From Bin5 sp034428395 (GTDB lineage: Bacteria > Chloroflexota > Anaerolineae > Caldilineales > Caldilineaceae): 64,000 nt of DNA. Under the pieces are notes generated by a model, which did no database searches, was not told where the DNA came from, and saw only the letters and a program-made list of their open reading frames with translations. Positions 35,058-43,916 of this stretch are shown here, in pieces. The stretch lies in assembly GCA_034428395.1 (NCBI GenBank), contig DAOUHX010000337.1, positions 1 to 64,000 on the forward strand. The letters are read 5' to 3'. A program made the position numbers and the translations under genes. How positions within the stretch are numbered: the stretch's first letter is position 1; each line of letters starts with the position of its first letter.

Positions 35058-36656
35058 CTAGTCGTCCTCGACTAATTCAGCAGTAGCAGCGGTCTGCTGC
35101 GAATCGGGGTGGACTCCTGCCATCAGCAGGCCGATCGCCGCGCGGTTGGCCTGGCTGCGGGGAAGGACGGCGCTGATGCGGCCGTGAAACATGACTGCAA
35201 TTCGGTCTGACAGCGCCATAATCTCGTCCAACTCATAACTTACGAGGAGGACGGCGACACCTTCGTCGCGCTTGGCGACGATTTGGCTGTGGATGAATTC
35301 GATTGAGCCGACGTCGATGCCCCGAGTCGGCTGGGCGGCGATGAGGAGGCGAATGTGGCGGCTGAACTCGCGGGCGACGACCATTTTTTGCTGGTTGCCT
35401 CCGGAGAGGCTTGCGCCCAAGGTCCTGACGGAAGGGGTGCGCACGTCAAAGCGCTGCACCAGTTCTTCAGCATGTTGGGCAATTGCCTGCTGGTCCATTG
35501 TCAGGCCGGTGGAAAAGGGCCGCTGGTAGTAGGAGCCGAGGACGAGATTGTCGGCGACCGAGTAGGCATCGACCATGCCGTAGAGATGGCGGTCCTCGGG
35601 CACGTGGCAGATGGCTCCTTCCCCGGTGATGCGGCGCGGCGGCGCGTTGGTCATATCGATTCCGCTGATGTGAACGGAGCCGGCGGCGGCCGAACGCAGG
35701 CCGGTGATTACCTCGACCAGTTCGGTCTGGCCGTTGCCCTGTACGCCGGCGACGCCGACGATTTCACCGCCGCGCACGTCGAGCGAGACGCCGCGCAAGG
35801 CGGGTTCGCCCAGGTCGTTTAGCGCCTGCACGTCGCTGATTTGCAGGAGCACCTCGCCGGTGGCGGCAGGCTGCTTTTCGACCTCGAGCGTTACCTTTCG
35901 CCCCACCATCATGGCGGCCAATTCTTCCTGCGAGACGGTTGCGGGGTCGGCTTCACCGACCATTTCGCCGCGGCGCAGCACGGCGATGCGGTCGGCGATG
36001 CGGAGGACCTCCTTGAGCTTATGAGTGATGAAGATAATTGATTTGCCCTGGCTGCGGAGCAACTCCATGACGGCGAAAAGGCCCTCGATTTCCTGCGGCG
36101 TCAGCACGGACGTCGGCTCGTCGAGGATCAGGACATCGGCTTTTCTATACAGTGCCTTGAGGATTTCGACGCGCTGCTGAATTCCGACAGGGAGGTCTTC
36201 GATTAAGGCGTTGGGGTCGACAGGCATGTTGTAGCGTTGGGCCAGTTCGTGGATGTGTGCCGCGACGCTTTCCCTGTCGAGGAGTCCGTTGTTTACGCTT
36301 TCGCTGCCCAACATGATATTGTCGACAACGCTCATCACGGGCACCAGCTGGAAGTGTTGATGGACCATGCCGATGCCCAACTCCAAAGCGTCGCGCGGCG
36401 AGTGCATTTCCACAGTACGGCCATCGACCAGAATCTCGCCCTCTGTAGGCTGGTAGAGGCCGTAGATTACGTTCATCAGAGTCGATTTACCGGCACCGTT
36501 TTCGCCGAGCAGAGCCAGGATCTCTCCGCGATGGAGCGTCAGATCGATTTCCTTGTTGGCGACGACTCCGGGAAAGAGCTTGGTGATGTTGCGAACTTCA
36601 AGTTTGGCTTGCGCGTCACCGTTTGGGCGGTCGGGCATCTTTTGGGGCCTTGTCAT
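35058..36656 (-). CDS. ABC transporter double ATP-binding protein, BMP/nucleoside (sugar) type
   Basis: A 532-residue cytosolic protein with two ABC domains. Domain 1 has GENGAGKSTLMNVIYG (Walker A), the degenerate signature LPVGIQQRVEILK and VLILDEPTSVLT (Walker B). Domain 2 has GVQGNGQTELVEVI as a degenerate Walker A, SGGNQQKMVVAREF (signature) and LLIAAQPTRGIDVGS as a Walker-B region lacking the usual Glu. This asymmetric layout is typical of the simple-sugar/nucleoside importers (RbsA, YufO/NupO). It powers the two permeases whose genes precede it. Start overlaps the upstream permease stop by 4 bp (ATGA) and the next gene follows without a gap, indicating tight coupling. Confidence 0.93.
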   Translation of the reverse strand: MTRPQKMPDRPNGDAQAKLEVRNITKLFPGVVANKEIDLTLHRGEILALLGENGAGKSTLMNVIYGLYQPTEGEILVDGRTVEMHSPRDALELGIGMVHQHFQLVPVMSVVDNIMLGSESVNNGLLDRESVAAHIHELAQRYNMPVDPNALIEDLPVGIQQRVEILKALYRKADVLILDEPTSVLTPQEIEGLFAVMELLRSQGKSIIFITHKLKEVLRIADRIAVLRRGEMVGEADPATVSQEELAAMMVGRKVTLEVEKQPAATGEVLLQISDVQALNDLGEPALRGVSLDVRGGEIVGVAGVQGNGQTELVEVITGLRSAAAGSVHISGIDMTNAPPRRITGEGAICHVPEDRHLYGMVDAYSVADNLVLGSYYQRPFSTGLTMDQQAIAQHAEELVQRFDVRTPSVRTLGASLSGGNQQKMVVAREFSRHIRLLIAAQPTRGIDVGSIEFIHSQIVAKRDEGVAVLLVSYELDEIMALSDRIAVMFHGRISAVLPRSQANRAAIGLLMAGVHPDSQQTAATAELVEDD

Positions 36657-37720
36657 GCGCTGCCCTCCGTCTCGTAGACTTTGCCCTCGGCCGCGGGCGG
36701 CCGTACGCGTCCGACGAGGCCGGAGACGGCGACGATAGTGACGACGTAGGGAAGCATCGAGATGAACTGGCGGGGGACCTGGGTTACGCCGGCGAGCAGC
36801 AGCTCGTTTTGCAGTGCTTGTGTATAGCCGAAGAGCGCAGCGGCGCCGAGCGCGCCGAAGGGATTCCAGTTGCCGAAGATCATGGCGGCCAGGGAGATGA
36901 AGCCCCGCCCCGCGGTCATGCCTTCCTGGAACTGGCCGACCGCTTCGAGGACAAGAAAAGCCCCCGCCAGCCCTGCCAGCATGCCACCGAGGGAGGTGTT
37001 GACGTAGCGATAGCGATTGACATTGATGCCGACTGTGTCGGCGGCGCGGGGATGCTCGCCGACGGCGCGCGTGCGCAGTCCCCAGCGGGTGTAGAAGAGC
37101 CCGATATGGACTACGAGGACCAGGAGAAGCGCCAGATAGGTAATTGGGGGGTTGTCAAAGAGGACTGGACCGATGACGTCGATTTGCGACAGACCGGGCA
37201 GCGGGATGGAACTGAACTTGCCTTCGGCGATGGCGTCGCGGTTGTAGAGATAGGAGGAGGTCCCGAGAGCGAGAATGATGATTACGGTGCCGGAGATAAT
37301 CTGGTCCATGCGGAAGCGGATGGAGAAGAGGGCATGGACCGCGCCCATGAGCCCGCCGATGGCGACGGCGACAGCTGCGCTGAAGATGAGGCTGACCATG
37401 AGCGGCCAGTGGTTGGTGCTGGTCTTGGCGACAAAACCGGCGAAGGCGCCGGCCAGCATCATGCCTTCGATGCCGATGTTGATGATGCCTGAACGTTCAC
37501 AGAGAATACCGCTGAGTGCGCCGAGCACTAGGGGCACGGTGGCCCGGAGAGTGAAGTTGAGGGCGCTGATTCCGAAGAGGACGCGCAGCCAGGTATGTTC
37601 ACCCAGCGGCGTCTTATTGACCAGGACCGCCATTACGACCAACGCCAGCGCCAGAACCAGGGAGATGGCGGCGCGCCGCCCCAGGCGGCGTGACGTCGAG
37701 AGTTTCGGAATTGCGCTCAC
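36653..37720 (-). CDS. ABC transporter permease, BMP/nucleoside type (second permease)
   Basis: A 355-residue inner-membrane permease of the BPD_transp_2 family with about nine helices. It contains GALSGILCERSGIINIGIEGMMLAGAF, in which ERSGIINIGIEG is the conserved EAA-like coupling block of this family, and later GRGFISLAAMIFGNWNPFGAL. The start is GTG at 37720, overlapping the upstream permease stop as GTGA; a much longer frame reading upstream of this is antisense-like noise overlapping the other permease. With its partner it would import nucleosides or related compounds. Confidence 0.92.
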   Translation of the reverse strand: MSAIPKLSTSRRLGRRAAISLVLALALVVMAVLVNKTPLGEHTWLRVLFGISALNFTLRATVPLVLGALSGILCERSGIINIGIEGMMLAGAFAGFVAKTSTNHWPLMVSLIFSAAVAVAIGGLMGAVHALFSIRFRMDQIISGTVIIILALGTSSYLYNRDAIAEGKFSSIPLPGLSQIDVIGPVLFDNPPITYLALLLVLVVHIGLFYTRWGLRTRAVGEHPRAADTVGINVNRYRYVNTSLGGMLAGLAGAFLVLEAVGQFQEGMTAGRGFISLAAMIFGNWNPFGALGAAALFGYTQALQNELLLAGVTQVPRQFISMLPYVVTIVAVSGLVGRVRPPAAEGKVYETEGSA

Positions 37721-38853
37721 GAGCCGCCCCAACTTGTGCTTACGGTAGAGCCTGCCTCTTCCAGCGGTTGCCGGCGCAGTCGGAAGATCATACGGATGAT
37801 CAGCGGCGCGGCGACGAAGGCCAGCACTAGCGCCCGAATGATTTGGATGATGTCGGCGGGAACGCCGGACTCGAACTGCATTTTGGAGGCGCCGCCGTCG
37901 AGCGCGCCGAACATGAAGGCGGCCAGCATGACGCCGAGGGGATGTGTCTGCCCGAGGAGGGCGACGGTGATGCCGTCGAAGCCGACGGCGCCGCCGAATT
38001 CGGGGGCAAACTTGTGGTTGAGTCCCAGGGTCTCGATTGCGCCAGCCAAGCCGGCGAGGCCGCCGGCGATCGCCATTGTCAGGATGATGGTGAAGTTGAC
38101 GCGAATTCCGGCGTAGGCGGCGGCTTTCATGTTGTGGCCGACGGTCCGCATTTCGAAGCCCAGCGGCGTCTTGAAGATCAGCCACCAGACAAACAGCGCG
38201 GCGGCGACGGCAAGGAAGGCGCCATAGTGGACGCGGTATGGCGGGCCGAAAAGCCAGGGGATCTGAGCAGAGGCCAGGACGTCGGGCGTTTCGGAGATGG
38301 CGCCGGCCGTCTCGTCCCAGAGGGGGCCGGGGGTCTGTCCCTGCGTGCCGCCGGCGTAAACGGTCCAACCGCCAAAGAGGGCGGCCACATAGTTTAACAT
38401 GATGGTGACGATGACCTCGTGGGCGCCGGTGTAGACTTTCAGAATGCCGGGGATGGCGCCCCAGAGCATACCGCCGATAATGCCGGCTAACAGTGCCAGC
38501 GGCAGGTGGATGAAGACGGGCAGGCCTTCGAAGTTGATACCCACGGCAACGGCGAAGATGGTGCCCATGACGAACTGGCCGGAGGCGCCGATGTTGAAGA
38601 GGCTGACCTTGAAGGCGACGGCAACCGAGAGCCCGGTGAGGATAAAGGGGATGGTCTTGCGGATTGTCCTGGCCCAGCCCTTACCGTCGCCGAAGGCGCC
38701 CTGGAAGAGACCACTGTATGCGGCGAGGGGATCATCGCCGGAGAGTATCATGACGATTGCACCGGTCAGGAGCGCGGCAAGAAGCGCGAGCAGGGGGATG
38801 AGGAGCGCTCGCAACGTGCGGGAGAAGGCAGTTTTCGGGAAGGCGATCGCCAT
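37717..38853 (-). CDS. ABC transporter permease, BMP/nucleoside type (first permease)
   Basis: A 378-residue membrane protein of the BPD_transp_2 family with about eight to ten helices. FKVSLFNIGASGQFVMGTIFAV is the conserved FNIGxxGQ block, YTGAHEVIVTIMLNYVA the second, and GFDGITVALLGQTHPLGV the third. It forms the membrane channel with the permease encoded directly downstream, whose start overlaps this stop codon by 4 bp. It begins 231 bp after the substrate-binding-protein gene, with a hairpin in that gap. Confidence 0.93.
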   Translation of the reverse strand: MAIAFPKTAFSRTLRALLIPLLALLAALLTGAIVMILSGDDPLAAYSGLFQGAFGDGKGWARTIRKTIPFILTGLSVAVAFKVSLFNIGASGQFVMGTIFAVAVGINFEGLPVFIHLPLALLAGIIGGMLWGAIPGILKVYTGAHEVIVTIMLNYVAALFGGWTVYAGGTQGQTPGPLWDETAGAISETPDVLASAQIPWLFGPPYRVHYGAFLAVAAALFVWWLIFKTPLGFEMRTVGHNMKAAAYAGIRVNFTIILTMAIAGGLAGLAGAIETLGLNHKFAPEFGGAVGFDGITVALLGQTHPLGVMLAAFMFGALDGGASKMQFESGVPADIIQIIRALVLAFVAAPLIIRMIFRLRRQPLEEAGSTVSTSWGGS

Positions 38854-38980
38854 GGTTCATCTCCGTCTGGCGACGACTTTTGGGCGGGCGGCTACTGCTG
38901 ACCCGGCGCCCTGAGCGGGCGGGACGGCAGCGGCGCCAGAAGGAGGAGCCGGGTAGCCCGGCTGCTGCCCTGTAAAGAGA

Positions 38981-39010
38981 AGCGGGAGGCGTCTAGGGCG
39001 GCCTCCCGCT
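38981..39010 (-). terminator. Strong hairpin after the substrate-binding-protein gene (probable attenuator)
   Basis: AGCGGGAGGC (38981-38990) and GCCTCCCGCT (39001-39010) form a perfect 10-bp stem with a 10-nt loop. On the minus strand it is followed by TCTCTTTAC, a short T-rich stretch. It lies between the substrate-binding gene and the permease genes, where partial termination or mRNA stabilisation would give excess binding protein. Confidence 0.6.
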
Positions 39011-39084
39011 CCTATGAGATTGGGGCCGCGTACGTGTTGAAACGCGGGCGGCAATCTAAGTCACTGCTCCAGGACCCGGACGGG

Positions 39085-40161
<1,077 letters not shown>

Positions 40162-40322
40162 TTGGCTTCTCCTTAACAGAGGTAGTTGCGGTGCTTGGCC
40201 CGGCAGGAGTGAAGGGTCTGGAGATCAGGCCCGACTCTCGTGTTTGTCTCTGGAGATTCAGGGTTAGTCAATGTGCCAGCCTGGCGTCAATCGTTGCTTG
40301 AGACCGCTAAGAACGTTCCAAC

Positions 40323-40351
40323 ATTATACGCGAGTTGCAGTTCAACAGCAA
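40323..40351 (-). promoter_or_regulatory. Predicted promoter of the BMP-transporter operon
   Basis: On the minus strand TTGCTG (40346-40351) and TATAAT (40323-40328) with 17-bp spacing form a strong housekeeping-type promoter. Transcription from about 40316 gives a leader of about 155 nt before the substrate-binding-protein gene. I saw no known riboswitch consensus in the leader. Confidence 0.65.
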
Positions 40352-40465
40352 GGCAAATAGCCCAGTCGGGTGCGGTCCGCTTTTGGGGTGGGGATAGTCT
40401 GGCTAGGAATTCATGCCAGCTGGCTGATTCTGTTTGCGGGCTTTGGGAGATGCAGTGCGCAGGCA

Positions 40466-40660
40466 CAAGGGAGGGCCGGAACGGCAGTGACTCGTGATTC
40501 GTGACTCGTGATTCGTGATTCGAACTGCGGGAGCCGCGCGCACGGTGGCATCACCACGGCTGCGTTGACTTCTAACTATCCAATAGAGCCAACACGGTGG
40601 CGTAACTGGGGGGGGGGCGATGCGGGGGGTGTCCCCCCGCACAAGGGAGGGCCGGAACGG
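40466..40660. repeat. Duplicated 22-bp segment flanking a non-coding stretch
   Basis: GCACAAGGGAGGGCCGGAAC followed by GG occurs at about 40464-40485 and again at about 40639-40660. The sequence after the second copy resumes with a similar CAGTG after a 13-base insertion. Such direct repeats could reflect a past duplication or slippage in a noncoding area. Confidence 0.6.
40487..40521. repeat. Five 7-bp tandem repeats (GTGAYTC)
   Basis: GTGACTC, GTGATTC, GTGACTC, GTGATTC and GTGATTC are consecutive and gap-free. The pattern is too short and spacer-less for a CRISPR. It looks like a simple intergenic microsatellite of the ATTCGTG type. Confidence 0.8.
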
Positions 40661-40819
40661 CCCGACCGCCCAGCGGCAGTGGAAGGTGGATAGGGGATAG
40701 TGGCGAGGAACTGCGGGGGGCTGGTATGACTCGGTCGCTGCAAGAGGTAGAGGGACTGGTACTCCAGTCTTGGGATGCATCCTTGCGCCTTGCGGGTCAG
40801 GTAACGAAAGGTAGCTCTG

Positions 40820-40828
40820 TGATATACT
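40820..40828 (+). promoter_or_regulatory. Predicted extended -10 promoter of rsfS
   Basis: TGATATACT matches the extended -10 form TGnTATACT. Transcription from about 40835 would exclude the upstream in-frame start codons and leaves a 35-nt leader with AAGGAGG before the CTG at 40870. No good -35 box is seen at the proper distance. Confidence 0.55.
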
Positions 40829-40869
40829 GGAAGGCCGACTTTTCGACCGGAACCGACAAGGAGGCTGAA

Positions 40870-41223
40870 CTGAATAGCAACGAGCTGGCGCGAAAGATCG
40901 TTGAGATTATCGAGGAGAAGCAGGCGGCGGAGATCGTTCTGCTCGACGTTAGCGAAGAGACCAGCATTGCCACATATTTTGTGCTGGGCACGGTGGACAA
41001 TGAGAGGCAGGCGAACTCGATCCGCGATGACTTATGGCAGCAGCTCCAGATTGAGGAAAAGATGCGACCATTGAACGTCCATGATTTGCGGCAAGAAGGG
41101 GGCGGGTGGCTGCTGGCCGATTACGGCGACGTGATTTTGCACCTTTTCACGGAGGAGACGCGCCACCACTATGACCTGGAAGGGCTGTGGAGCGATGCGC
41201 AGGTCGTACTCAAGATCCTGTAG
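40870..41223 (+). CDS. rsfS: Ribosomal silencing factor RsfS
   Basis: A 117-residue RsfS/Iojap-family protein that binds ribosomal protein uL14 and blocks subunit joining when nutrients are scarce. Conserved blocks are present: ELARKIVEIIEEKQAAEIVLLD, TYFVLGTVDNERQANSI, GGGWLLADYGDVILHLF and the terminal YDLEGLWSDA. Start choice is notable: AAGGAGG at 40858-40864 is followed after 5 nt by CTG at 40870, which gives the usual family length. Upstream in-frame ATG/GTG codons overlap the predicted promoter and would add a non-homologous tail of up to 48 residues. The apparent CTG initiation is therefore inferred from position, not proven. Confidence 0.9.
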   Translation: MNSNELARKIVEIIEEKQAAEIVLLDVSEETSIATYFVLGTVDNERQANSIRDDLWQQLQIEEKMRPLNVHDLRQEGGGWLLADYGDVILHLFTEETRHHYDLEGLWSDAQVVLKIL

Positions 41224-41273
41224 CGGCGTTCACAGTATCTGGTTCTTCGCTTTTGGTTGATGCCGGGGCCGCG

Positions 41274-42353
41274 CTACTGCGGGGAGAGGCTCGACTTGTA
41301 GAGGGCTACGGCGGACGCTGTGTCGGTGTGTTCGGTGGCGTCGAAGAGATCGGTCGTGCCGGCGGCGCCGTCATCTACGTCTGGATTCTCCATGGCGGCG
41401 AAGGCGTCTTGTTCGGAGATACCGGCGGCGAGCATGGCGTCAACGATGCGGGGACGCGCTGCGGCGATATTCAGGTCGAGGAGGCTGCCGAAGAAGTTGG
41501 CGATCTCGAACATGGCCTCGAAGGGCCCGGCTGAAAGGTGGACGCCGTTGTTGGCGATTGTAACTTCGTCGAAGCCGTAGCGTTGGGGTCTGGCGTGGAG
41601 TTGGCCGCGGATGGAGCCGGCGACGGCTCGTTCAGGGAAGGTGTCACCGATCATTTCGTCGCGCAGCGTTGCCCAGGGTGTATCGGAATGGAGCAGCATG
41701 AGGGCGATGCAGTGCGAGGGTTCGGTGAAGTGGGCCAGCTGTGCGGGGTGAAAGCCGTTGACGAGGATGAAGTTTTCGTCCTCGGCCGCGTAGGCCTGTA
41801 CGTAGAAGCCGCTACGAATCTTCTCCGACTGCTTGGTAAACCAAAGCGTATCGAGGCTAGCCGGCGTGAAAGTAGGATGCGCGGCGAGGAATTCGTGTCC
41901 GCCGTAGAGGGGGTAGCCGGCGGCGGAATCGGCGACGGCGTCGTAGACGCTCTGGCGGTCGTCCGCGTTTAGGGAGGCGGAGGCGGTCTTGGAGAGGATG
42001 TTGATGGCGCCGTAGTGGCGGTCCATGCTCTCCTTGCGTTCGAGGGCTTGGCCGGCTACGAGTACGATACCGGCGACATTTGCTTTGAACTCGGCGAGTT
42101 TGTCCCAGATTAGATCAAGCGAGTTGCGGAGGTTGTCCTGGCCGGTGACGGCCAGGATTTCGGGTTTGATAAACATCAGCAGCTCGTTCTGCCGGTCGGT
42201 CTGCCCGATGGCGGGCGGCTGCAAGACGGCAATCTCTTCGTCGCGTTGCAGAGAGTTGATAAGCTCTTGTTTGAAGTTAGGCTGACTCTGCACGAACGGC
42301 TCCTTTACGGTGCGAGGAAGAGAAGGGAGAGCTTGCAGCCGCCGCAGCAGCAA
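41274..42353 (-). CDS. Nucleoside-diphosphate-kinase-like domain protein with large insert
   Basis: A 359-residue cytosolic protein. Despite low overall similarity, landmarks of nucleoside diphosphate kinase appear in order: NELLMFIKPE (strand 1 with the ATP-site Lys), RHYGAI, ALMLLHSDTPWATLRDEMIG (Arg), FPERAVAGSIRGQ (the PxxAxxGxIRG block), and ANNGVHLSAGPFEAMFEIANFF, which matches NxxHxS with the phospho-acceptor His and the following Ser. Normal NDK is about 140 residues; here about 100 extra residues sit between the first and later motifs and about 45 at the N-terminus. It could be an active phosphotransferase or a repurposed relative. It converges on rsfS. Confidence 0.55.
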   Translation of the reverse strand: MLLRRLQALPSLPRTVKEPFVQSQPNFKQELINSLQRDEEIAVLQPPAIGQTDRQNELLMFIKPEILAVTGQDNLRNSLDLIWDKLAEFKANVAGIVLVAGQALERKESMDRHYGAINILSKTASASLNADDRQSVYDAVADSAAGYPLYGGHEFLAAHPTFTPASLDTLWFTKQSEKIRSGFYVQAYAAEDENFILVNGFHPAQLAHFTEPSHCIALMLLHSDTPWATLRDEMIGDTFPERAVAGSIRGQLHARPQRYGFDEVTIANNGVHLSAGPFEAMFEIANFFGSLLDLNIAAARPRIVDAMLAAGISEQDAFAAMENPDVDDGAAGTTDLFDATEHTDTASAVALYKSSLSPQ

Positions 42354-42656
42354 GATGTGTAGCTTCTGACAGAACGAGTACCCCAGATGGTAAGGGCTGG
42401 TCTGGTGGGCAGCCTACCGTAGAGCGAAGGTTTTGACAAAAACTGGGAAGGTTAGAGGCTGTTTCGGGGCCGAGAAGTCTGCTGTTGACGGGGATGTGGA
42501 GAGTGTAGTTGATCCCTTGTGAACCTGGTAGTTCAGTTTGATTGAGTTCTCGGGTTTGTCCGCGAAGGGACACGAATTAAGGCGAAGAAAACGCTTCGCG
42601 GATATTCCCTGTCGTGGGGTCATTGGGCTGAATTGGGGTCTGACAGAGGATCCCGA
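42354..42656. other. Gap holding a dispersed repeat in a hairpin
   Basis: About 300 bp without a gene, less GC-rich than its neighbours. It contains the second CGAAGG-ACACGAATT element, flanked by the 9-bp inverted repeat TCCGCGAAG/CTTCGCGGA. The minus-strand promoter for the NDK-like gene is presumably here, but I cannot pick one confidently. Confidence 0.5.
42559..42602. repeat. CGAAGG-ACACGAATT dispersed repeat element, copy 2, inside an inverted repeat
   Basis: TCCGCGAAG (42559-42567) and CTTCGCGGA (42594-42602) form a 9-bp stem around GGACACGAATTAAGGCGAAG. The inner part is closely related to the element at 1755-1782. The structure suggests a small palindromic intergenic repeat. Confidence 0.55.
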
Positions 42657-43466
42657 CTAAGAAGATGCCTGGGCGGCTTTCAGCAGCGCGGCGTCTTCCG
42701 GCGTGACGGTCAGTTCAGTGGGGAAGGCGAAGGCGTTTTTGTCGGCGAAGCGGGTGATGGCGTACTCGCCGTCGGGGTCGAGGGCAGCCAGAGGCGCCTT
42801 GGCGAGGGCCTGATCGTTTACATCGCCGATGCGGGCGGAGACGACCCAGCCCAGCAGGAGGCAGGCGTCGCGTTTAACCAGGTCGCGTGCGCGTAGGAGC
42901 GCCTCGTGCGTGAGTCCGGAGTGCCAAGTTGCCTCCAGGAGATTGCATTGGAAGTCGAGGCGATGCGGTTCGGCCTCAGCGAGCTCGGTGTAGAGGCGGA
43001 TGGCCCTGTGCCAGCGACCGCCCATGCGATAGAGGGTGGCCAGCGCGGGGCGTGTGAGCATCAGGGGCCGTCTTTGGCGCAGGAGTGTGCGGGAGAGTCC
43101 TTGTCGGATGGGGCGGTTGTAGGGGGCGTTTTCGAGCGCGAGGGTCCAGTAGCGCTGGGCGCGAGAGAGTTGTCCCTGGGCCTCGGCGTCGCGTGCGAGC
43201 ACGGCCCATGCGAGTTCGCTGCCGGGGTCGGCGCGGAGCAGACGGAGCGCCCAGTCGCGGCCTTCGTCCCAGCGGCGCAGGAGCCAGACGACCTGGAGAA
43301 AGCGAAAGTAGGTGGGCAGGTGGCGCGGCAGGTTTTTGAGGAGGACGCGGATCAGGGGCAAGGCTTCATCGGCGCGGTTGGCGGCCAGGCGGTTGTCGAT
43401 CAGGTCGTTCCAGTGGGAGAGCTGGGTTCGTGTCCCAGATTTTTGGCTTGCAAACGCTGTAGCCAT
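42657..43466 (-). CDS. TPR-like helical-repeat protein
   Basis: A 269-residue soluble protein of TPR-like helix pairs spanning about residues 15-215: RLAANRADEALPLIRVLLKNLP, RRWDEGRDWALRLLRADPGSE, GQLSRAQRYWTLALENAPYN, GRWHRAIRLYTELAEAEPHR, GLTHEALLRARDLVKRD. The final 60 residues are different, with TRFADKNAFAFPTELTVTP. Such repeats mediate protein-protein contacts; the partner is unknown. It begins 5 bp after the methylmalonyl-CoA epimerase stop codon and is thus in the same transcript as the propionate-related genes. Confidence 0.8.
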   Translation of the reverse strand: MATAFASQKSGTRTQLSHWNDLIDNRLAANRADEALPLIRVLLKNLPRHLPTYFRFLQVVWLLRRWDEGRDWALRLLRADPGSELAWAVLARDAEAQGQLSRAQRYWTLALENAPYNRPIRQGLSRTLLRQRRPLMLTRPALATLYRMGGRWHRAIRLYTELAEAEPHRLDFQCNLLEATWHSGLTHEALLRARDLVKRDACLLLGWVVSARIGDVNDQALAKAPLAALDPDGEYAITRFADKNAFAFPTELTVTPEDAALLKAAQASS

Positions 43467-43471
43467 GGGAG

Positions 43472-43888
43472 CTAACAGGCCTCATCTTTCTGCAGCAGTT
43501 CGATCATCATGCCGTGTGCGGTCTGTGGATGGAGGAAGGCGACCAGGCCGTGGATGCCGGGACGGGGTACTTCGTCGATAAGGCGGAGGCCGCGGGCGCG
43601 CAGTTCTGCGAGCGCCATTTCGATGTCGTCGACTGCGAAGCAGACGTGGTGGGGGCCTTCGCCGCGGCGTGCGAGGAAGCGGGCGGTGCCGCTGTCGTCG
43701 CCGGTGGGTGAAAGGAGCTCAATCGTGCCGTGGCCGGCGTCGAGAAAGGCGATTTCGACGCCGTGGTCAGGGGCGTCGGTGCGCTCGAGCAGGCGGAAGC
43801 CGAGGAGGCCGCAGTAGGTGGCGAGCGCCGCATCTATGCTTTGGACGACGACGCCGACGTGGTCGAGTTGGGCGTGGGTGAGTTGCAA
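43472..43888 (-). CDS. mce: Methylmalonyl-CoA epimerase
   Basis: A 138-residue glyoxalase/VOC-fold metalloenzyme interconverting (S)- and (R)-methylmalonyl-CoA. LDHVGVVVQSIDAALATY supplies the first metal His, EIAFLDAGHGTIELLSP the Glu region, GEGPHHVCFAVDDI the second His, and HPQTAHGMMIELLQ the final Glu strand. The start is TTG at 43888 with AAAAAGGAAT just upstream; the longer in-frame extension overlaps the DUF4276 gene and is not real. Its natural partner, the mutase, lies upstream in the same run but is separated from it by the ATPase/DUF4276 pair. Confidence 0.93.
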   Translation of the reverse strand: MQLTHAQLDHVGVVVQSIDAALATYCGLLGFRLLERTDAPDHGVEIAFLDAGHGTIELLSPTGDDSGTARFLARRGEGPHHVCFAVDDIEMALAELRARGLRLIDEVPRPGIHGLVAFLHPQTAHGMMIELLQKDEAC

Positions 43889-43916
43889 TGGATTCCTTTT
43901 TGTCTGATCTCTTGAT

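Larger units (their letters stand above)
40162..40869. other. Divergent intergenic region with promoters and short repeats
   Basis: About 700 bp between the substrate-binding-protein gene (minus) and rsfS (plus). It contains a near-consensus promoter for the minus-strand operon, a five-unit 7-bp repeat, a duplicated 22-bp segment, a G-run (GGGGGGGG near 40610-40618), and an extended -10 promoter for rsfS. The frame extending rsfS upstream to 40726 overlaps this promoter and is not considered coding. No other gene is evident. Confidence 0.6.

Noticed and set aside
36653..38368. 571-codon minus-strand frame suggesting a permease with an Arg-rich N-terminus
   Set aside because: The first 216 codons overlap the other permease in a different frame; the true start is the GTG at 37720 with a GTGA overlap.
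40162..40322. Purine or other riboswitch in the leader of the BMP operon
   Set aside because: I found no conserved core sequences of known riboswitch classes.
40487..40521. Possible CRISPR array
   Set aside because: The units are 7 bp with no spacers; no cas genes are in the window.
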